Part shown: in pieces, positions 24,508 through 32,390 of the stretch
Position numbering within the stretch: position 1 is the stretch's first letter
Layout: each line of letters begins with the position of its first letter
Notes under the pieces: model-generated
What the model was told of the DNA's origin: nothing
The model's database searches: none
The model's input: only the letters and a program-made list of their open reading frames with translations
From: SIG480 sp045546975
GTDB taxonomy: Bacteria > Bacillota > Clostridia > Oscillospirales > JAAYXM01
Assembly (NCBI GenBank): GCA_045546975.1
Contig: JAZQDV010000013.1
Coordinates: forward strand, 58,533 to 122,532
DNA: 64,000 nucleotides
Direction: 5' to 3'
Translations under genes and position numbers: made by a program

Positions 24508-24515
24508 CTTTTCCC

Positions 24516-26009
24516 TCATACATATTTTGATGCAAGTGTCATTATTTCCTCCTGCGTTGTGTCCTCTGCCCTGACCTCGCCTGCAAGACGACCGCCCGAC
24601 ATAACAAGAATCCTGTCGCACACACCGAGAAGCTCAGGCATCTCACTTGATACCATAATTATCCCGCGCCCCTCGGCCGCAAGTGAACCTATAACGCTGT
24701 AAATCTCATACTTTGCTCCGACGTCTATTCCGCGCGTCGGCTCATCAAGGAGAAAAACCTCGGGTTTTGTGAGAAGCCACCGCCCGAAGATTACCTTTTG
24801 CTGATTTCCGCCCGAAAGCGTTCGGATTTTAGTCTCCTGCGACGGCGTTTTTACTGAAAGCGAACTGATTATGTCGTCTGTTACACGAGAAAGCTTTGCT
24901 TTGTCCAGCAAAAAGGCACGAACATATTTTTTTAGGCTTGATACCGTTGTGTTTTCACGGATATTGAGTATTCCGAAAATGCCGTTCGCCCTTCTCTCCT
25001 CGGTAACAAAGGCAAAGCCTTTTGAAATACTTTCCCTTGCGTTTTTGTTCCTTATCTCTCGACCGTGAAGGAAAAGCCGTCCTCCGCTTCTTGCCGAAAG
25101 ACCGAAGATGTTCTCCAAAAGCTCTGTCCTTCCTGAGCCGTCAAGCCCCGCAACGCCGAGTACCTCGCCCTTTGCAAGAGAAAAGCTCACGTCACGCAGG
25201 TTTGAATACAATGACGATAATCCCTCCGCCCGAAAAAGCTCTTCTCCTGTTTTTCTTTCCCTTTCGGGATAGCGGTTTCCAAGCTCTCTTCCTACCATGA
25301 GCTTTATTATTTTCTCCATGCTCATTTCAGAAACCGGCGCGGTTTTTATATGCTTTCCGTCACGCATTACTGTTATATCGTCTGATATTTTTAAGATTTC
25401 TTCCATTTTGTGCGAAATATATATTATTCCTGCACCGTTTTTCTTTAACTTTTCAATTATCTCAAAGAGCTTTTCAACTTCCCTTTCGTTAAGCGAGGAC
25501 GTCGGCTCGTCGAAAACTATTATGCGTGCGCCAAAGGACACCGCCTTTGCTATCTCTGCCATCTGTCTCTGTGCAGGAGGAAGTGTTCCGATTATCCGCG
25601 TGGGCGAAATTTTTATGCCGAGCTCCCCAAAAAGCTTTTCCGTTTCCCTCTCCATTTCCTTTTGCTTTACAAATGGTCCGCGGGAAGGATACCTGCCAAG
25701 CCAGATATTGTCTGCGACCGAGCGCTTGAGTGCCTGATTAAGCTCCTGATGTACCATCGAAACGCCCATTTCCTGAGCCTCTTTTGAGTTTTTGAAGTTG
25801 ACGGGTTTGCCGTCGAGCAAAATCTCTCCCGAATCTCTCGAATATATCCCGAAAAGACACTTCATAAGCGTGCTTTTGCCTGCTCCGTTCTCGCCCATGA
25901 GTGCGTGTACCGTACCTGCGCGGACTTTTAAGCTGACATCGGAGAGTGCCTGCACACCTGGAAAGCTCTTTGAAATGCCGCGCAGCTCTAAAAGTGGAGT
26001 TTCTTCCAT
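24516..26009 (-). CDS. mglA: Sugar ABC transporter ATP-binding protein (MglA type)
   Basis: 497 residues with two fused nucleotide-binding domains, the layout of monosaccharide importers. Domain 1 has Walker A GENGAGKST (39-47), signature-like LPPAQRQMAEIAKA and Walker B IIVFDEPTSSL. Domain 2 has the degenerate Walker A region VAGLDGSGRTELL, then LSGGNQQKV and VFLLDEPTRGID. It couples ATP hydrolysis to sugar import with the neighbouring permease and binding protein. It starts 3 bp after the mglB stop. Confidence 0.92.
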   Translation of the reverse strand: MEETPLLELRGISKSFPGVQALSDVSLKVRAGTVHALMGENGAGKSTLMKCLFGIYSRDSGEILLDGKPVNFKNSKEAQEMGVSMVHQELNQALKRSVADNIWLGRYPSRGPFVKQKEMERETEKLFGELGIKISPTRIIGTLPPAQRQMAEIAKAVSFGARIIVFDEPTSSLNEREVEKLFEIIEKLKKNGAGIIYISHKMEEILKISDDITVMRDGKHIKTAPVSEMSMEKIIKLMVGRELGNRYPERERKTGEELFRAEGLSSLYSNLRDVSFSLAKGEVLGVAGLDGSGRTELLENIFGLSARSGGRLFLHGREIRNKNARESISKGFAFVTEERRANGIFGILNIRENTTVSSLKKYVRAFLLDKAKLSRVTDDIISSLSVKTPSQETKIRTLSGGNQQKVIFGRWLLTKPEVFLLDEPTRGIDVGAKYEIYSVIGSLAAEGRGIIMVSSEMPELLGVCDRILVMSGGRLAGEVRAEDTTQEEIMTLASKYV

Positions 26010-26012
26010 GGT

Positions 26013-27077
26013 TTATTCTCCTGTCAGAATACCGTATGGGATTCTTATTTTTGCCACGTTTTTATCGACGTTCATATTCTCTGTTCCGTCCATTATTTCT
26101 CTCCCTTCAAAAATGTTCTTTGCGAGGTGAGAGATCCCCTTTGCCATTCCGTCATTATCCTGGCGGATTGTCCCCGTCATTTTGCCGGCGGCGATAAGCC
26201 CGCGCGCTGACTCCGTTGCATCGACTCCGAAAACAGGAATTGTTTTTCCCTTGCCGTCGTTATACCCTGCGGTCGTGAGTGCGGTTATCGCACCCTCTGC
26301 CATTCCGTCGTTGTTCGCGATTACAACCTCGACCATATTTTTTCCGCTTTCGTTATACTCCGTAAGAATCGTTGTCATATACTCGTTTGCAGCGGAAGCT
26401 GACCAGGTTCCGTTCTTGTCCACAAGATATTTGTCGCGGTTCTGCGGGTTATAGAATACAAGCTCGCTCTTCCCTGCCTCTTTGAGAATCGCGTTTGCAT
26501 CCTCAACGGCATACTTTGTGCGAAGCTCTGCCTCGGCATTTCCGTTCTCTCCCTTGAATATTACATACGAAAGCTTCCCGTCGCCGTTTAAGTCGACACT
26601 TTCGTAATTCTTTGCAAGGTAGTTCCCTATCATTTCACCCTGCATCATACCTGCCTCTGCAGCATTTGTTCCCACAAAGGCGCACTTGTCATAGCTTCGT
26701 ATCACTTCGTCTGAAACCTCGCGGTTAAAGAAAATGAGCGGAACGTCTGCGCTCTTTGCCTGCTCTACAATCTTACGCGCCGCATCGTCAGAGCCCGTTT
26801 CAACAATATTTACAACAAGAAGATCTGCTCCTTTGGTTATTGCGGTCTGCACCTGCTCTGCCTGCGTTGTCTGACTTGAGTTTGAGTCATAGTCCTGATA
26901 CTCAACGCCGAGCAATGACAGTTCTTTATCAAGCGATGCGCGCACGGTTGAGATGTACGGGTCGCTGTACGTGTAATAGAAAACCGAAACATTTGGCTTT
27001 TTATCTCCCTCTTCTCCGCAAGAAGAAAGCGAAAAAACCGAAAGCAAACAAAGCATCAGAGTAAGTAATTTTTTCAT
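26013..27077 (-). CDS. mglB: Galactose/glucose-type periplasmic-binding lipoprotein (MglB type)
   Basis: 354 residues. The lipobox LSSC (about 17-20) follows the signal peptide. The mature protein is a type-1 periplasmic binding fold (NVSVFYYTYSDPYIS at the start). The calcium-loop sequence DLNGDGKLSYVIFKGE is characteristic of galactose/glucose-binding proteins. NNDGMAEGAI and VFGVDATESARGLI are further landmarks. This makes D-galactose, D-glucose or methyl-galactoside the likely ligand. The ATG at 27077 has AGGAGAG upstream; the frame is open further up but lacks signals. It is the first gene of the operon, with a TATAAT at 27106-27111 on the minus strand. Confidence 0.9.
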   Translation of the reverse strand: MKKLLTLMLCLLSVFSLSSCGEEGDKKPNVSVFYYTYSDPYISTVRASLDKELSLLGVEYQDYDSNSSQTTQAEQVQTAITKGADLLVVNIVETGSDDAARKIVEQAKSADVPLIFFNREVSDEVIRSYDKCAFVGTNAAEAGMMQGEMIGNYLAKNYESVDLNGDGKLSYVIFKGENGNAEAELRTKYAVEDANAILKEAGKSELVFYNPQNRDKYLVDKNGTWSASAANEYMTTILTEYNESGKNMVEVVIANNDGMAEGAITALTTAGYNDGKGKTIPVFGVDATESARGLIAAGKMTGTIRQDNDGMAKGISHLAKNIFEGREIMDGTENMNVDKNVAKIRIPYGILTGE

Positions 27078-27264
27078 TTTTTTCTCTCCTTTTCTCTTTG
27101 CTCTCATTATACCCAGTAAAAATTTTTGAATACGCATTTTATTTCCTTTGGCAAAAAAGAACGCAACTTCAAAACAATTTGTAATATTCACTTTGTATAA
27201 TACATATTGTTTTCACATTTTTTCTTTTTTTGCGGTTATACTGTGTTTGAAAGGAGTTTTTGAT

Positions 27265-27759
27265 ATGAAAAAATTTATTCTTCCGTTTCTTCTATTTGCG
27301 CTGCTTTTTTCCTCGTGCGGCGAGAAGGCTTCGGAAAATTCAGGCGACGCACAGATGAATGCGCCGGATCAAAATGTTCAGAGAGTCTCAAGCTATGACA
27401 GTGACGGAATAAGCTTTGACGTTCCCGAGATGTGGCAAAATAATTTCAAGGCGGTCACCCGAAATGTCGGCAGTACTGACAACACCTATCCGCAAACGGA
27501 GTTTTACTACACCAAAAACGGCCGTGATGTCCGCCTTATGTCAATCGGAAAATTCACGCGCGACCAATGGGAGAAAATAAAGAAAGACGGGGCAGTCTCT
27601 GACGATGCAACAATCGGCGAGTCAGCTGACAAAAAACACGTCTACTCTATCTTCTATGAAGACCATGACTATATAAAGGACGACGATGAGCTAAAAGAAA
27701 CGCTTACAAAGCTCAAAGATGAAGCGACAAAAATCCGCGATAAGATAATGATTAAGTAG
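27265..27759 (+). CDS. Small lipoprotein of unknown function
   Basis: 164 residues. A signal peptide ends in the lipobox FSSC (about 15-18). The mature domain (about 45-160) has ISFDVPEMWQNNFKAVT, TEFYYTKNGRDVRLMSIGKF and a charged helical end. The pattern resembles small secreted lipoproteins common in Clostridia, with a PsbP-like alpha/beta core, but I cannot assign a family. GAAAGGAG lies 9 bp upstream of the ATG. It is divergent from mglB across a 187-bp AT-rich spacer, so it may share regulation with that operon. Confidence 0.7.
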   Translation: MKKFILPFLLFALLFSSCGEKASENSGDAQMNAPDQNVQRVSSYDSDGISFDVPEMWQNNFKAVTRNVGSTDNTYPQTEFYYTKNGRDVRLMSIGKFTRDQWEKIKKDGAVSDDATIGESADKKHVYSIFYEDHDYIKDDDELKETLTKLKDEATKIRDKIMIK

Positions 27760-27781
27760 AACTCACAAACAAAAAGGTAAA

Positions 27782-27897
27782 GCGTACGAGGGGCCTGGGG
27801 GCGGTAGCCACCAGTCGTTTCAAGGGGTGCGGGGGAAATCGAAATCCCCCGCGTTTTTGCTACTTTTGTCTAACAAAAGTAGGCCCCCGGCAGGGAA
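27782..27897 (-). repeat. Dispersed GC-rich hairpin repeat, copy 2 (full length)
   Basis: In inverted orientation it reads CCCTGCCGGGGGCCTACTTT..., then GCGGGGGATTTCGATTTCCC, GAAACGACTGGTGGCTACCG and GCCCCTC. It matches the copy at 50134 almost base for base over about 105 bp. The arms of the first palindrome carry compensating changes (TTTTGT/ACAAAA rather than TTTGT/ACAAA), which supports selection for the hairpin. No gene lies in the intergenic stretch 27760-28091. Confidence 0.88.
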
Positions 27898-27958
27898 GCC
27901 GTACAAGGCCTCAGCCTTTCTCTGCTCGGCAGCTCCCTTTGCACAGGGTAGCATTTTT

Positions 27959-28011
27959 ACCCCTCATCCGTCAGCTTGTGCTGACACCTTCTCCCGAGAT
28001 AGAAGGCTTTC
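27959..28011 (+). repeat. Second repeat family (double hairpin), copy 2
   Basis: CCCTCATCCGTCAGC-TTGT-GCTGAC, then CCTTCTC-N7-AGAAGG. It matches the layout of 14714-14776, but the loops and stem lengths differ. It sits just before the serS terminator. Confidence 0.7.
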
Positions 28012-28015
28012 ATAC

Positions 28016-28046
28016 AGAAAAACACCGCCATACGGCGGTGTTTTTG
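28016..28046 (-). terminator. Terminator of the parAB-serS operon
   Basis: AAAAACACCGCC-ATAC-GGCGGTGTTTTT, a 12-bp stem with a T-run on both strands, 46 bp behind the serS stop. Confidence 0.9.
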
Positions 28047-28091
28047 AATACATAGTGTATATTTTATTTTATATATTGCTCTTTGTTGTCA

Positions 28092-29366
28092 TTATCCGAT
28101 GATTTCGCGGCCGCCCATATACTTGCGGAGTGCTTCTGGAACGATTACCTTTCCGTCTGCGGTCTGGTAGTTTTCGAGGATAGCTGCAACCGTTCTTCCG
28201 ATAGCAACGCCTGAGCCGTTGAGCGTATGGACAAGCTGCGGCTTTGCACCGTTCTCCGCACGGTAGCGGATAGATGCGCGACGTGCCTGGTAGTCCTCAA
28301 AGTTTGAGCAGGAAGAGATTTCAAGGTATCTGCCATAGGATGGCATCCATACCTCTATGTCGTATGTCTTTGCTGCAGAGAAGCCCATATCACCTGCCGA
28401 GAGACAAACCACACGGTACGGGAGACCGAGGGATGAGAGTACAAACTCTGCATCGTTTGTGAGCTTTTCAAGCTCGTCGTATGATTCCTCAGGCTTTGCA
28501 AACTTTACAAGCTCTACCTTGTTAAACTGGTGCTGGCGGATAAGTCCGCGCGTGTCACGGCCGGCGCTTCCTGCCTCTGCGCGGAAGCATGCAGAATATG
28601 CACAGTATTTGATTGTGAGATCATCACCTGAGAGAATTTCGTCACGGTGCATATTGGTTACCGGAACCTCTGCCGTCGGAACAAGGAAATAGTCCTCGTT
28701 TTCGAGGTGGAAAGCATCCTCTTCAAACTTCGGAAGCTGTCCTGTTCCCGTCATTGATGCGCGGTTTACCATAAACGGCGGAAAAACCTCTGTGTATCCG
28801 CGGCTTGTGTGTGTATCAAGATAGAAGTTTATAACTGCGCGTTCAAGTGCCGCACCTGCCCCCTTATAAAAATGGAAGCGTGCGCCTGTAACTTTTGCAG
28901 CAGTTGTCGGGTCTAAAATCCCAAGCTCCTCACCGATGTCCCAGTGTGCCTTCGGCTCAAAGTCAAACTCGCGCGGGGTTCCGTTTCGTCTTACCTCAAC
29001 GTTGCTTTCAGAGTCAGGACCGTCAGGAATAGATTCGTTCGGGATGTTCGGGATAACGAGTATTGCGCGGTTGAGCTCCTCCTCTACCGTTTTTACCTCT
29101 GCATCAAGGTTCTTTATCTCTTCTGCAAGCTCCTTGAGAGATGCAAAAATCGGAGCGGTGTCCTTTCCTTCCTTCTTCAGCATCGGAATTTTCTTTGATT
29201 CTGCGTTCTGATTCGCCTTTATCGCCTCGCTTTTGCCGAGAATCTCACGACGACGGGCGTCAAGCTCCAAAACCTTATCAATATCTGCAGAATAATCCTT
29301 GCAGCGGCGCGCAAGTGCCGCCTTTACCTTTTCGGGATTTTCTCTTATTACTTTAATGTCGAGCAT
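28092..29366 (-). CDS. serS: Seryl-tRNA synthetase
   Basis: 424 residues, full length. The N-terminal tRNA-binding coiled-coil arm spans about 25-105. The class-II catalytic core has motif 2 FRAEAGSAGRDTRGLIRQHQF and motif 3 NGSGVAIGRTVAAILENYQ. It attaches serine to tRNA-Ser. It is the last gene of the operon parA-parB-membrane coiled coil-serS, 17 bp behind its neighbour. No T-box leader precedes it, so there is no sign of tRNA-responsive control here. Confidence 0.97.
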   Translation of the reverse strand: MLDIKVIRENPEKVKAALARRCKDYSADIDKVLELDARRREILGKSEAIKANQNAESKKIPMLKKEGKDTAPIFASLKELAEEIKNLDAEVKTVEEELNRAILVIPNIPNESIPDGPDSESNVEVRRNGTPREFDFEPKAHWDIGEELGILDPTTAAKVTGARFHFYKGAGAALERAVINFYLDTHTSRGYTEVFPPFMVNRASMTGTGQLPKFEEDAFHLENEDYFLVPTAEVPVTNMHRDEILSGDDLTIKYCAYSACFRAEAGSAGRDTRGLIRQHQFNKVELVKFAKPEESYDELEKLTNDAEFVLSSLGLPYRVVCLSAGDMGFSAAKTYDIEVWMPSYGRYLEISSCSNFEDYQARRASIRYRAENGAKPQLVHTLNGSGVAIGRTVAAILENYQTADGKVIVPEALRKYMGGREIIG

Positions 29367-29383
29367 TTCTTTTCACGTTCCTT

Positions 29384-29788
29384 TTATTTTATGGAGTTAT
29401 ATAGTTTTTTGTCATTTTCCGAAAGATATTCATAATATCCTTCCGTCTCAAAGGCAGAAATCGCTGTTCTGAAAGCAGTATTCTTCCTTTTGAGCTTATA
29501 TTCCAAAATCTGTGAGAGCTTCTGTGACGCAACAAGGCTTTTTTCCGCCTTTTCTTTTGCTTCAGTAAGCTCTAAAACTTCATTTTTAAGTCTTGCGTTC
29601 TCCGTCATAACGGCATCAAGTCTCATTTTGCTGTCTGTTGCACTTGTTTCCGCACTGAGAAGTCTGTCTGCCTCGTGCTCGCTTCGTTTCTGCGAATATG
29701 CGGCAAGGAGTATGAGAGATACGGCAAAAACAAAAATCGCTATGCAATAGACAATAAGAAAGCGTTTGCTTTTTTCTTTTTCTGTCAT
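29384..29788 (-). CDS. Small membrane-anchored coiled-coil protein
   Basis: 134 residues. A single N-terminal membrane helix (about 10-29, LIVYCIAIFVFAVSLILLAA) is followed by a coiled coil of about 60 residues (50-105, with heptads such as LKNEVLELTEAKEKAEKSL). It ends in a conserved-looking YYEYLSENDKKLYNSIK. I do not recognise the family. It resembles single-span coiled-coil proteins such as DivIC/FtsL in layout only. It lies between parB and serS with 14 and 17 bp gaps, so it is co-transcribed with the chromosome partition genes. Confidence 0.75.
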   Translation of the reverse strand: MTEKEKSKRFLIVYCIAIFVFAVSLILLAAYSQKRSEHEADRLLSAETSATDSKMRLDAVMTENARLKNEVLELTEAKEKAEKSLVASQKLSQILEYKLKRKNTAFRTAISAFETEGYYEYLSENDKKLYNSIK

Positions 29789-29802
29789 TTTCGTTTCTCT
29801 CC

Positions 29803-30669
29803 TTACTTCTTAATGCGCTTCAGTGCGGAAATCAGGAGGTCAAGGTCGTCATTTCCGTAGTATTCAAGCTCAATTTTGCCCTTTTTCTTGCCGTGGTGGA
29901 GCTTTACCTTTCTTCCGAGGGACTTTGTGAGGTCGCGCTCGAGACTTGCAATATAGTCCACTTTTACCTCTTTTTCGGGCTTTTTCTCCGTTTTTCCCGA
30001 AAGGAGACGGCGTACAAGCTCTTCCGTCTGTCTTACGTTGAGGCCGTGCTCGGAAACGTAGTTTGCTGCAGCATCCTGCTTCTCCTTAGGAAGAGAGAGA
30101 ATAACCTTTGCGTGTCCTCTCTCAATTTTCCCTTCACGCAAAAGTGCAAGAGCTTCAGGAGAAAGTGCGAGAAGGCGCATTGCGTTTGTAAGCGTTGAGC
30201 GTGATTTTCCCAGTCTTTCAGCCGCTTCCTCTTGCGTTAGGCCAAACTCCTCAATAAGAGCCTTTATCCCCTCTGCCTCTTCAACGGCATTGAGGTTTTC
30301 GCGCTGGAGATTCTCAATTAACGCAAGCTCTGAAACCTCGCGGTCTGTCGCTTCTATTATAACCGCAGGGACTTCCGTGAGTCCTGCGCGCTTTGCCGCA
30401 CGGAAACGCCGCTCACCTGCGATTATTTCATACCTCTCACCTGCTTTTCTGCGCAGTGCAAGAGGTTGCAGGATTCCATGTACCTTTATGGATTCTGCAA
30501 GCTCAGAGAGTGAATCCTCATAAAAGAGCTTTCTCGGCTGATTTTTGTTAGGGTCAATATCTGTTATTTTTATAAGGTTTGTCTCCTGTGATGAGGAAAC
30601 CTCATTTTCAGCAGAAAGGTCACTTCCGAACAGTACGTCGAGACCTTTTCCAAGACCTTTTTTGACCAA
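29803..30669 (-). CDS. parB: Chromosome-partitioning protein ParB (Spo0J)
   Basis: 288 residues. The N-terminal CTP-binding/sulfiredoxin-like part has ENLQRENLNAVEEAEGIKAL and the Arg patch ERRFRAAKRAGL (about 92-103). A helix-turn-helix (GLTQEEAAERLGKSRSTLTN) contacts parS, and a C-terminal dimer domain follows. It loads on parS, spreads and recruits SMC. It starts at TTG: the frame has no ATG here, and AGGAGG that overlaps the parA stop lies 8 bp upstream. The start is conserved (VKKGLGKGLDVLFG). Confidence 0.95.
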   Translation of the reverse strand: MVKKGLGKGLDVLFGSDLSAENEVSSSQETNLIKITDIDPNKNQPRKLFYEDSLSELAESIKVHGILQPLALRRKAGERYEIIAGERRFRAAKRAGLTEVPAVIIEATDREVSELALIENLQRENLNAVEEAEGIKALIEEFGLTQEEAAERLGKSRSTLTNAMRLLALSPEALALLREGKIERGHAKVILSLPKEKQDAAANYVSEHGLNVRQTEELVRRLLSGKTEKKPEKEVKVDYIASLERDLTKSLGRKVKLHHGKKKGKIELEYYGNDDLDLLISALKRIKK

Positions 30670-30681
30670 AGTCTTCGCCTC

Positions 30682-31440
30682 CTACCTGTTTTTCTCGCAA
30701 AGCTCCTCTGCAAGGCGCATATAGCAGTCCGCGCCGCGAGAGTGCTTATCGTATTCCATAATCGGCTTTCCGTGACTCGGAGCCTCTGCAAGGCGAACGT
30801 TCCTGGGAATTGTTACGGAAAACACCTTTTTGGGAAAATATCTCTTTATTTCCTGAGCTATCTGAACCGAAAGGTTTGTACGGGAGTCAAACATTGTAAG
30901 AAGCACTCCCTCTATATCAAGCTCGGGGTTTAATGCTTTTCTTATTGTTGATATCGTTGATGTGAGGGCCGAAAGTCCTTCAAGCGCGTAAAAACCGCAG
31001 TCTACGGGGACAATTACTGAACCCGCTGCGCAAAGTGAGTTTATCGTGAGCATACCGAGAGACGGCGGACAGTCGATTATGATGTAATCGTAATTATCCG
31101 AGACCTTACGCAGCGCATCTCTCAGGATAAAATGGCGGTTTGGGATGTCCGCAAGCTCAAGCTCTGCCGCCGCAAGATTCGTACTTGCCGGCAGAACATC
31201 ACCATACGGCGTTTTTCTGATAACCTCGCTTGTTTCAACCGAGTTTATCATAACATCATAAACCGTAGGCTTACCGTCGTGCTTATTTACGCCAAAGCCG
31301 ATTCCCGAATGGCCCTGAGGGTCCATGTCCACAAGCAATACGCGTTTTTTAAGTATATGGAGAGCTGCGGCAAGGTTGACGCAGGTGGTGGTTTTACCAA
31401 CTCCGCCCTTCTGATTTGCAACAGCTATAATTTTCGCCAT
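30682..31440 (-). CDS. parA: Chromosome-partitioning ATPase ParA (Soj)
   Basis: 252 residues. The deviant Walker A is NQKGGVGKTTT (about 9-19), switch DMDPQGHSGIGFG, and Walker B YIIIDCPPSLGML. There is no N-terminal helix-turn-helix, so it is the chromosomal Soj type. It drives origin positioning with ParB and can modulate DnaA. The ATG at 31440 has GGAGGTGAGG upstream. The promoter (31468-31496) contains a palindrome, and two parS sites lie just beyond it. Confidence 0.96.
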   Translation of the reverse strand: MAKIIAVANQKGGVGKTTTCVNLAAALHILKKRVLLVDMDPQGHSGIGFGVNKHDGKPTVYDVMINSVETSEVIRKTPYGDVLPASTNLAAAELELADIPNRHFILRDALRKVSDNYDYIIIDCPPSLGMLTINSLCAAGSVIVPVDCGFYALEGLSALTSTISTIRKALNPELDIEGVLLTMFDSRTNLSVQIAQEIKRYFPKKVFSVTIPRNVRLAEAPSHGKPIMEYDKHSRGADCYMRLAEELCEKNR

Positions 31441-31467
31441 GTGGTCCTCACCTCCGAAACTGTTTTT

Positions 31468-31496
31468 ATTATAACACTTTACGCTATAAAGTGCAA
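31468..31496 (-). promoter_or_regulatory. parA promoter with internal palindrome
   Basis: TTGCAC (31491-31496), a 17-bp spacer and TATAAT (31468-31473) on the minus strand. The spacer holds the inverted repeat CACTTTA-CGCTA-TAAAGTG (31475-31493), which would place a dimeric regulator between the two boxes. The regulator is not known. Confidence 0.8.
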
Positions 31497-31521
31497 TAAA
31501 AAACACAATAAAAAAGCAGAG

Positions 31522-31537
31522 TGTTCCACGTGGAACA
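31522..31537. promoter_or_regulatory. parS site 1
   Basis: TGTTCCACGTGGAACA, a perfect palindrome that fits the parS consensus TGTTNCACGTGNAACA. The palindrome extends outward to 31514-31545 (AGCAGAG...CTCTGCT), so the site also forms a long hairpin. Confidence 0.93.
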
Positions 31538-31568
31538 CTCTGCTTCGGTTTTATCTTTATCTCTGCGA

Positions 31569-31584
31569 TGTTCCACGTGGAACA
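31569..31584. promoter_or_regulatory. parS site 2
   Basis: An identical 16-bp TGTTCCACGTGGAACA 47 bp from the first. It too is nested in a longer palindrome (TGCGA...TCGCA, 31564-31589) whose outer arms differ from site 1. Confidence 0.93.
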
Positions 31585-31622
31585 TCGCAAAATGTCATAT
31601 TCCGGATTTTGAGTTTTTACAA

Positions 31623-31660
31623 CAAAACACCCGGGTTTTTAAGAAAACTCGGGTGTTTTC
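31623..31660 (-). terminator. Terminator of amino-acid ABC operon
   Basis: AAAACACCCGGGTTTTT and AAAACTCGGGTGTTTT form a long stem around AAG, 8 bp behind the ATPase stop. Confidence 0.85.
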
Positions 31661-31667
31661 GCACAAA

Positions 31668-32390
31668 TTAAAGAACTTTTCCGAGAAAAGCTTTGAGCCT
31701 CGGGCTCTTCGGATTTTCAAAAATTTGATCAGGTGTGCCGCTCTCGGCGATAACGCCCTCGTCCATAAACAGAACGCGAGTTGCAACCTCACGCGCAAAG
31801 CCCATCTCGTGAGTAACAACGACCATCGTCATTCCCTCGTCCGCAAGCTCTCGCATAATCTCGAGTACCTCGCCTACCATTTCAGGGTCAAGAGCACTCG
31901 TCGGCTCGTCAAAGAGCATAACGGCAGGGTTCATCGCAAGAGCGCGTGCTATCGCGATTCTCTGCTGCTGACCTCCCGAGAGCTGACCGGGGTATGCATC
32001 CGCCTTTTCAGGAAGCCCTACACGCAAAAGAAGTTCCTCTGCCCTTTTGTCCGCCTCCGCCTCGCTCATAAGCTTAAGCTTTACAGGTGCAAGTTTAATA
32101 TTTTCCTTCACCGTCATGTGCGGGAAAAGGTTAAACTGCTGGAAAACCATTCCCATCTTCTGACGAAGCTTGTTTATGTCATTCTTCGGGTCAGTTATAT
32201 CGGTACCTTCAAAATAGATATTTCCCCCTGTCGGCTGTTCAAGAAGGTTGAGACAGCGGAGAAATGTGGACTTTCCGGAACCCGAAGCGCCGATTATAAC
32301 TACTTTTTCGCCCTTTTTGATATGCTCATCAATGCCGCAGAGTACCTTATGGTCACCAAACGCCTTCTCAAGGCCCTTAACGTTTATCAC
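31668..32390 (-). CDS. glnQ: Polar amino-acid ABC transporter ATP-binding protein (GlnQ type)
   Basis: 240 residues, the usual length. Walker A is GASGSGKST (about 34-42), Q-loop VFQQFNLFPHMTV, signature LSGGQQQR, Walker B VMLFDEPTSALDPE, and H-loop VVVTHE. It powers uptake of glutamine, arginine or a related polar amino acid. A GTG start at 32390 is chosen: GGAGAGGAGG lies upstream and the product begins with the usual MINVKGLEKAFG. An ATG ten codons earlier would include its own ribosome site. It overlaps the permease gene by 14 bp. Confidence 0.92.
   Translation of the reverse strand: MINVKGLEKAFGDHKVLCGIDEHIKKGEKVVIIGASGSGKSTFLRCLNLLEQPTGGNIYFEGTDITDPKNDINKLRQKMGMVFQQFNLFPHMTVKENIKLAPVKLKLMSEAEADKRAEELLLRVGLPEKADAYPGQLSGGQQQRIAIARALAMNPAVMLFDEPTSALDPEMVGEVLEIMRELADEGMTMVVVTHEMGFAREVATRVLFMDEGVIAESGTPDQIFENPKSPRLKAFLGKVL

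Noticed and set aside
24052..24702. 216-residue Arg/Cys-rich ORF opposite mglC/mglA
   Set aside because: Antisense shadow of the permease gene, with biased composition and no signals.
29367..29383. T-box riboswitch before serS
   Set aside because: The gap to the upstream gene is only 17 bp, with no room for a T-box leader.
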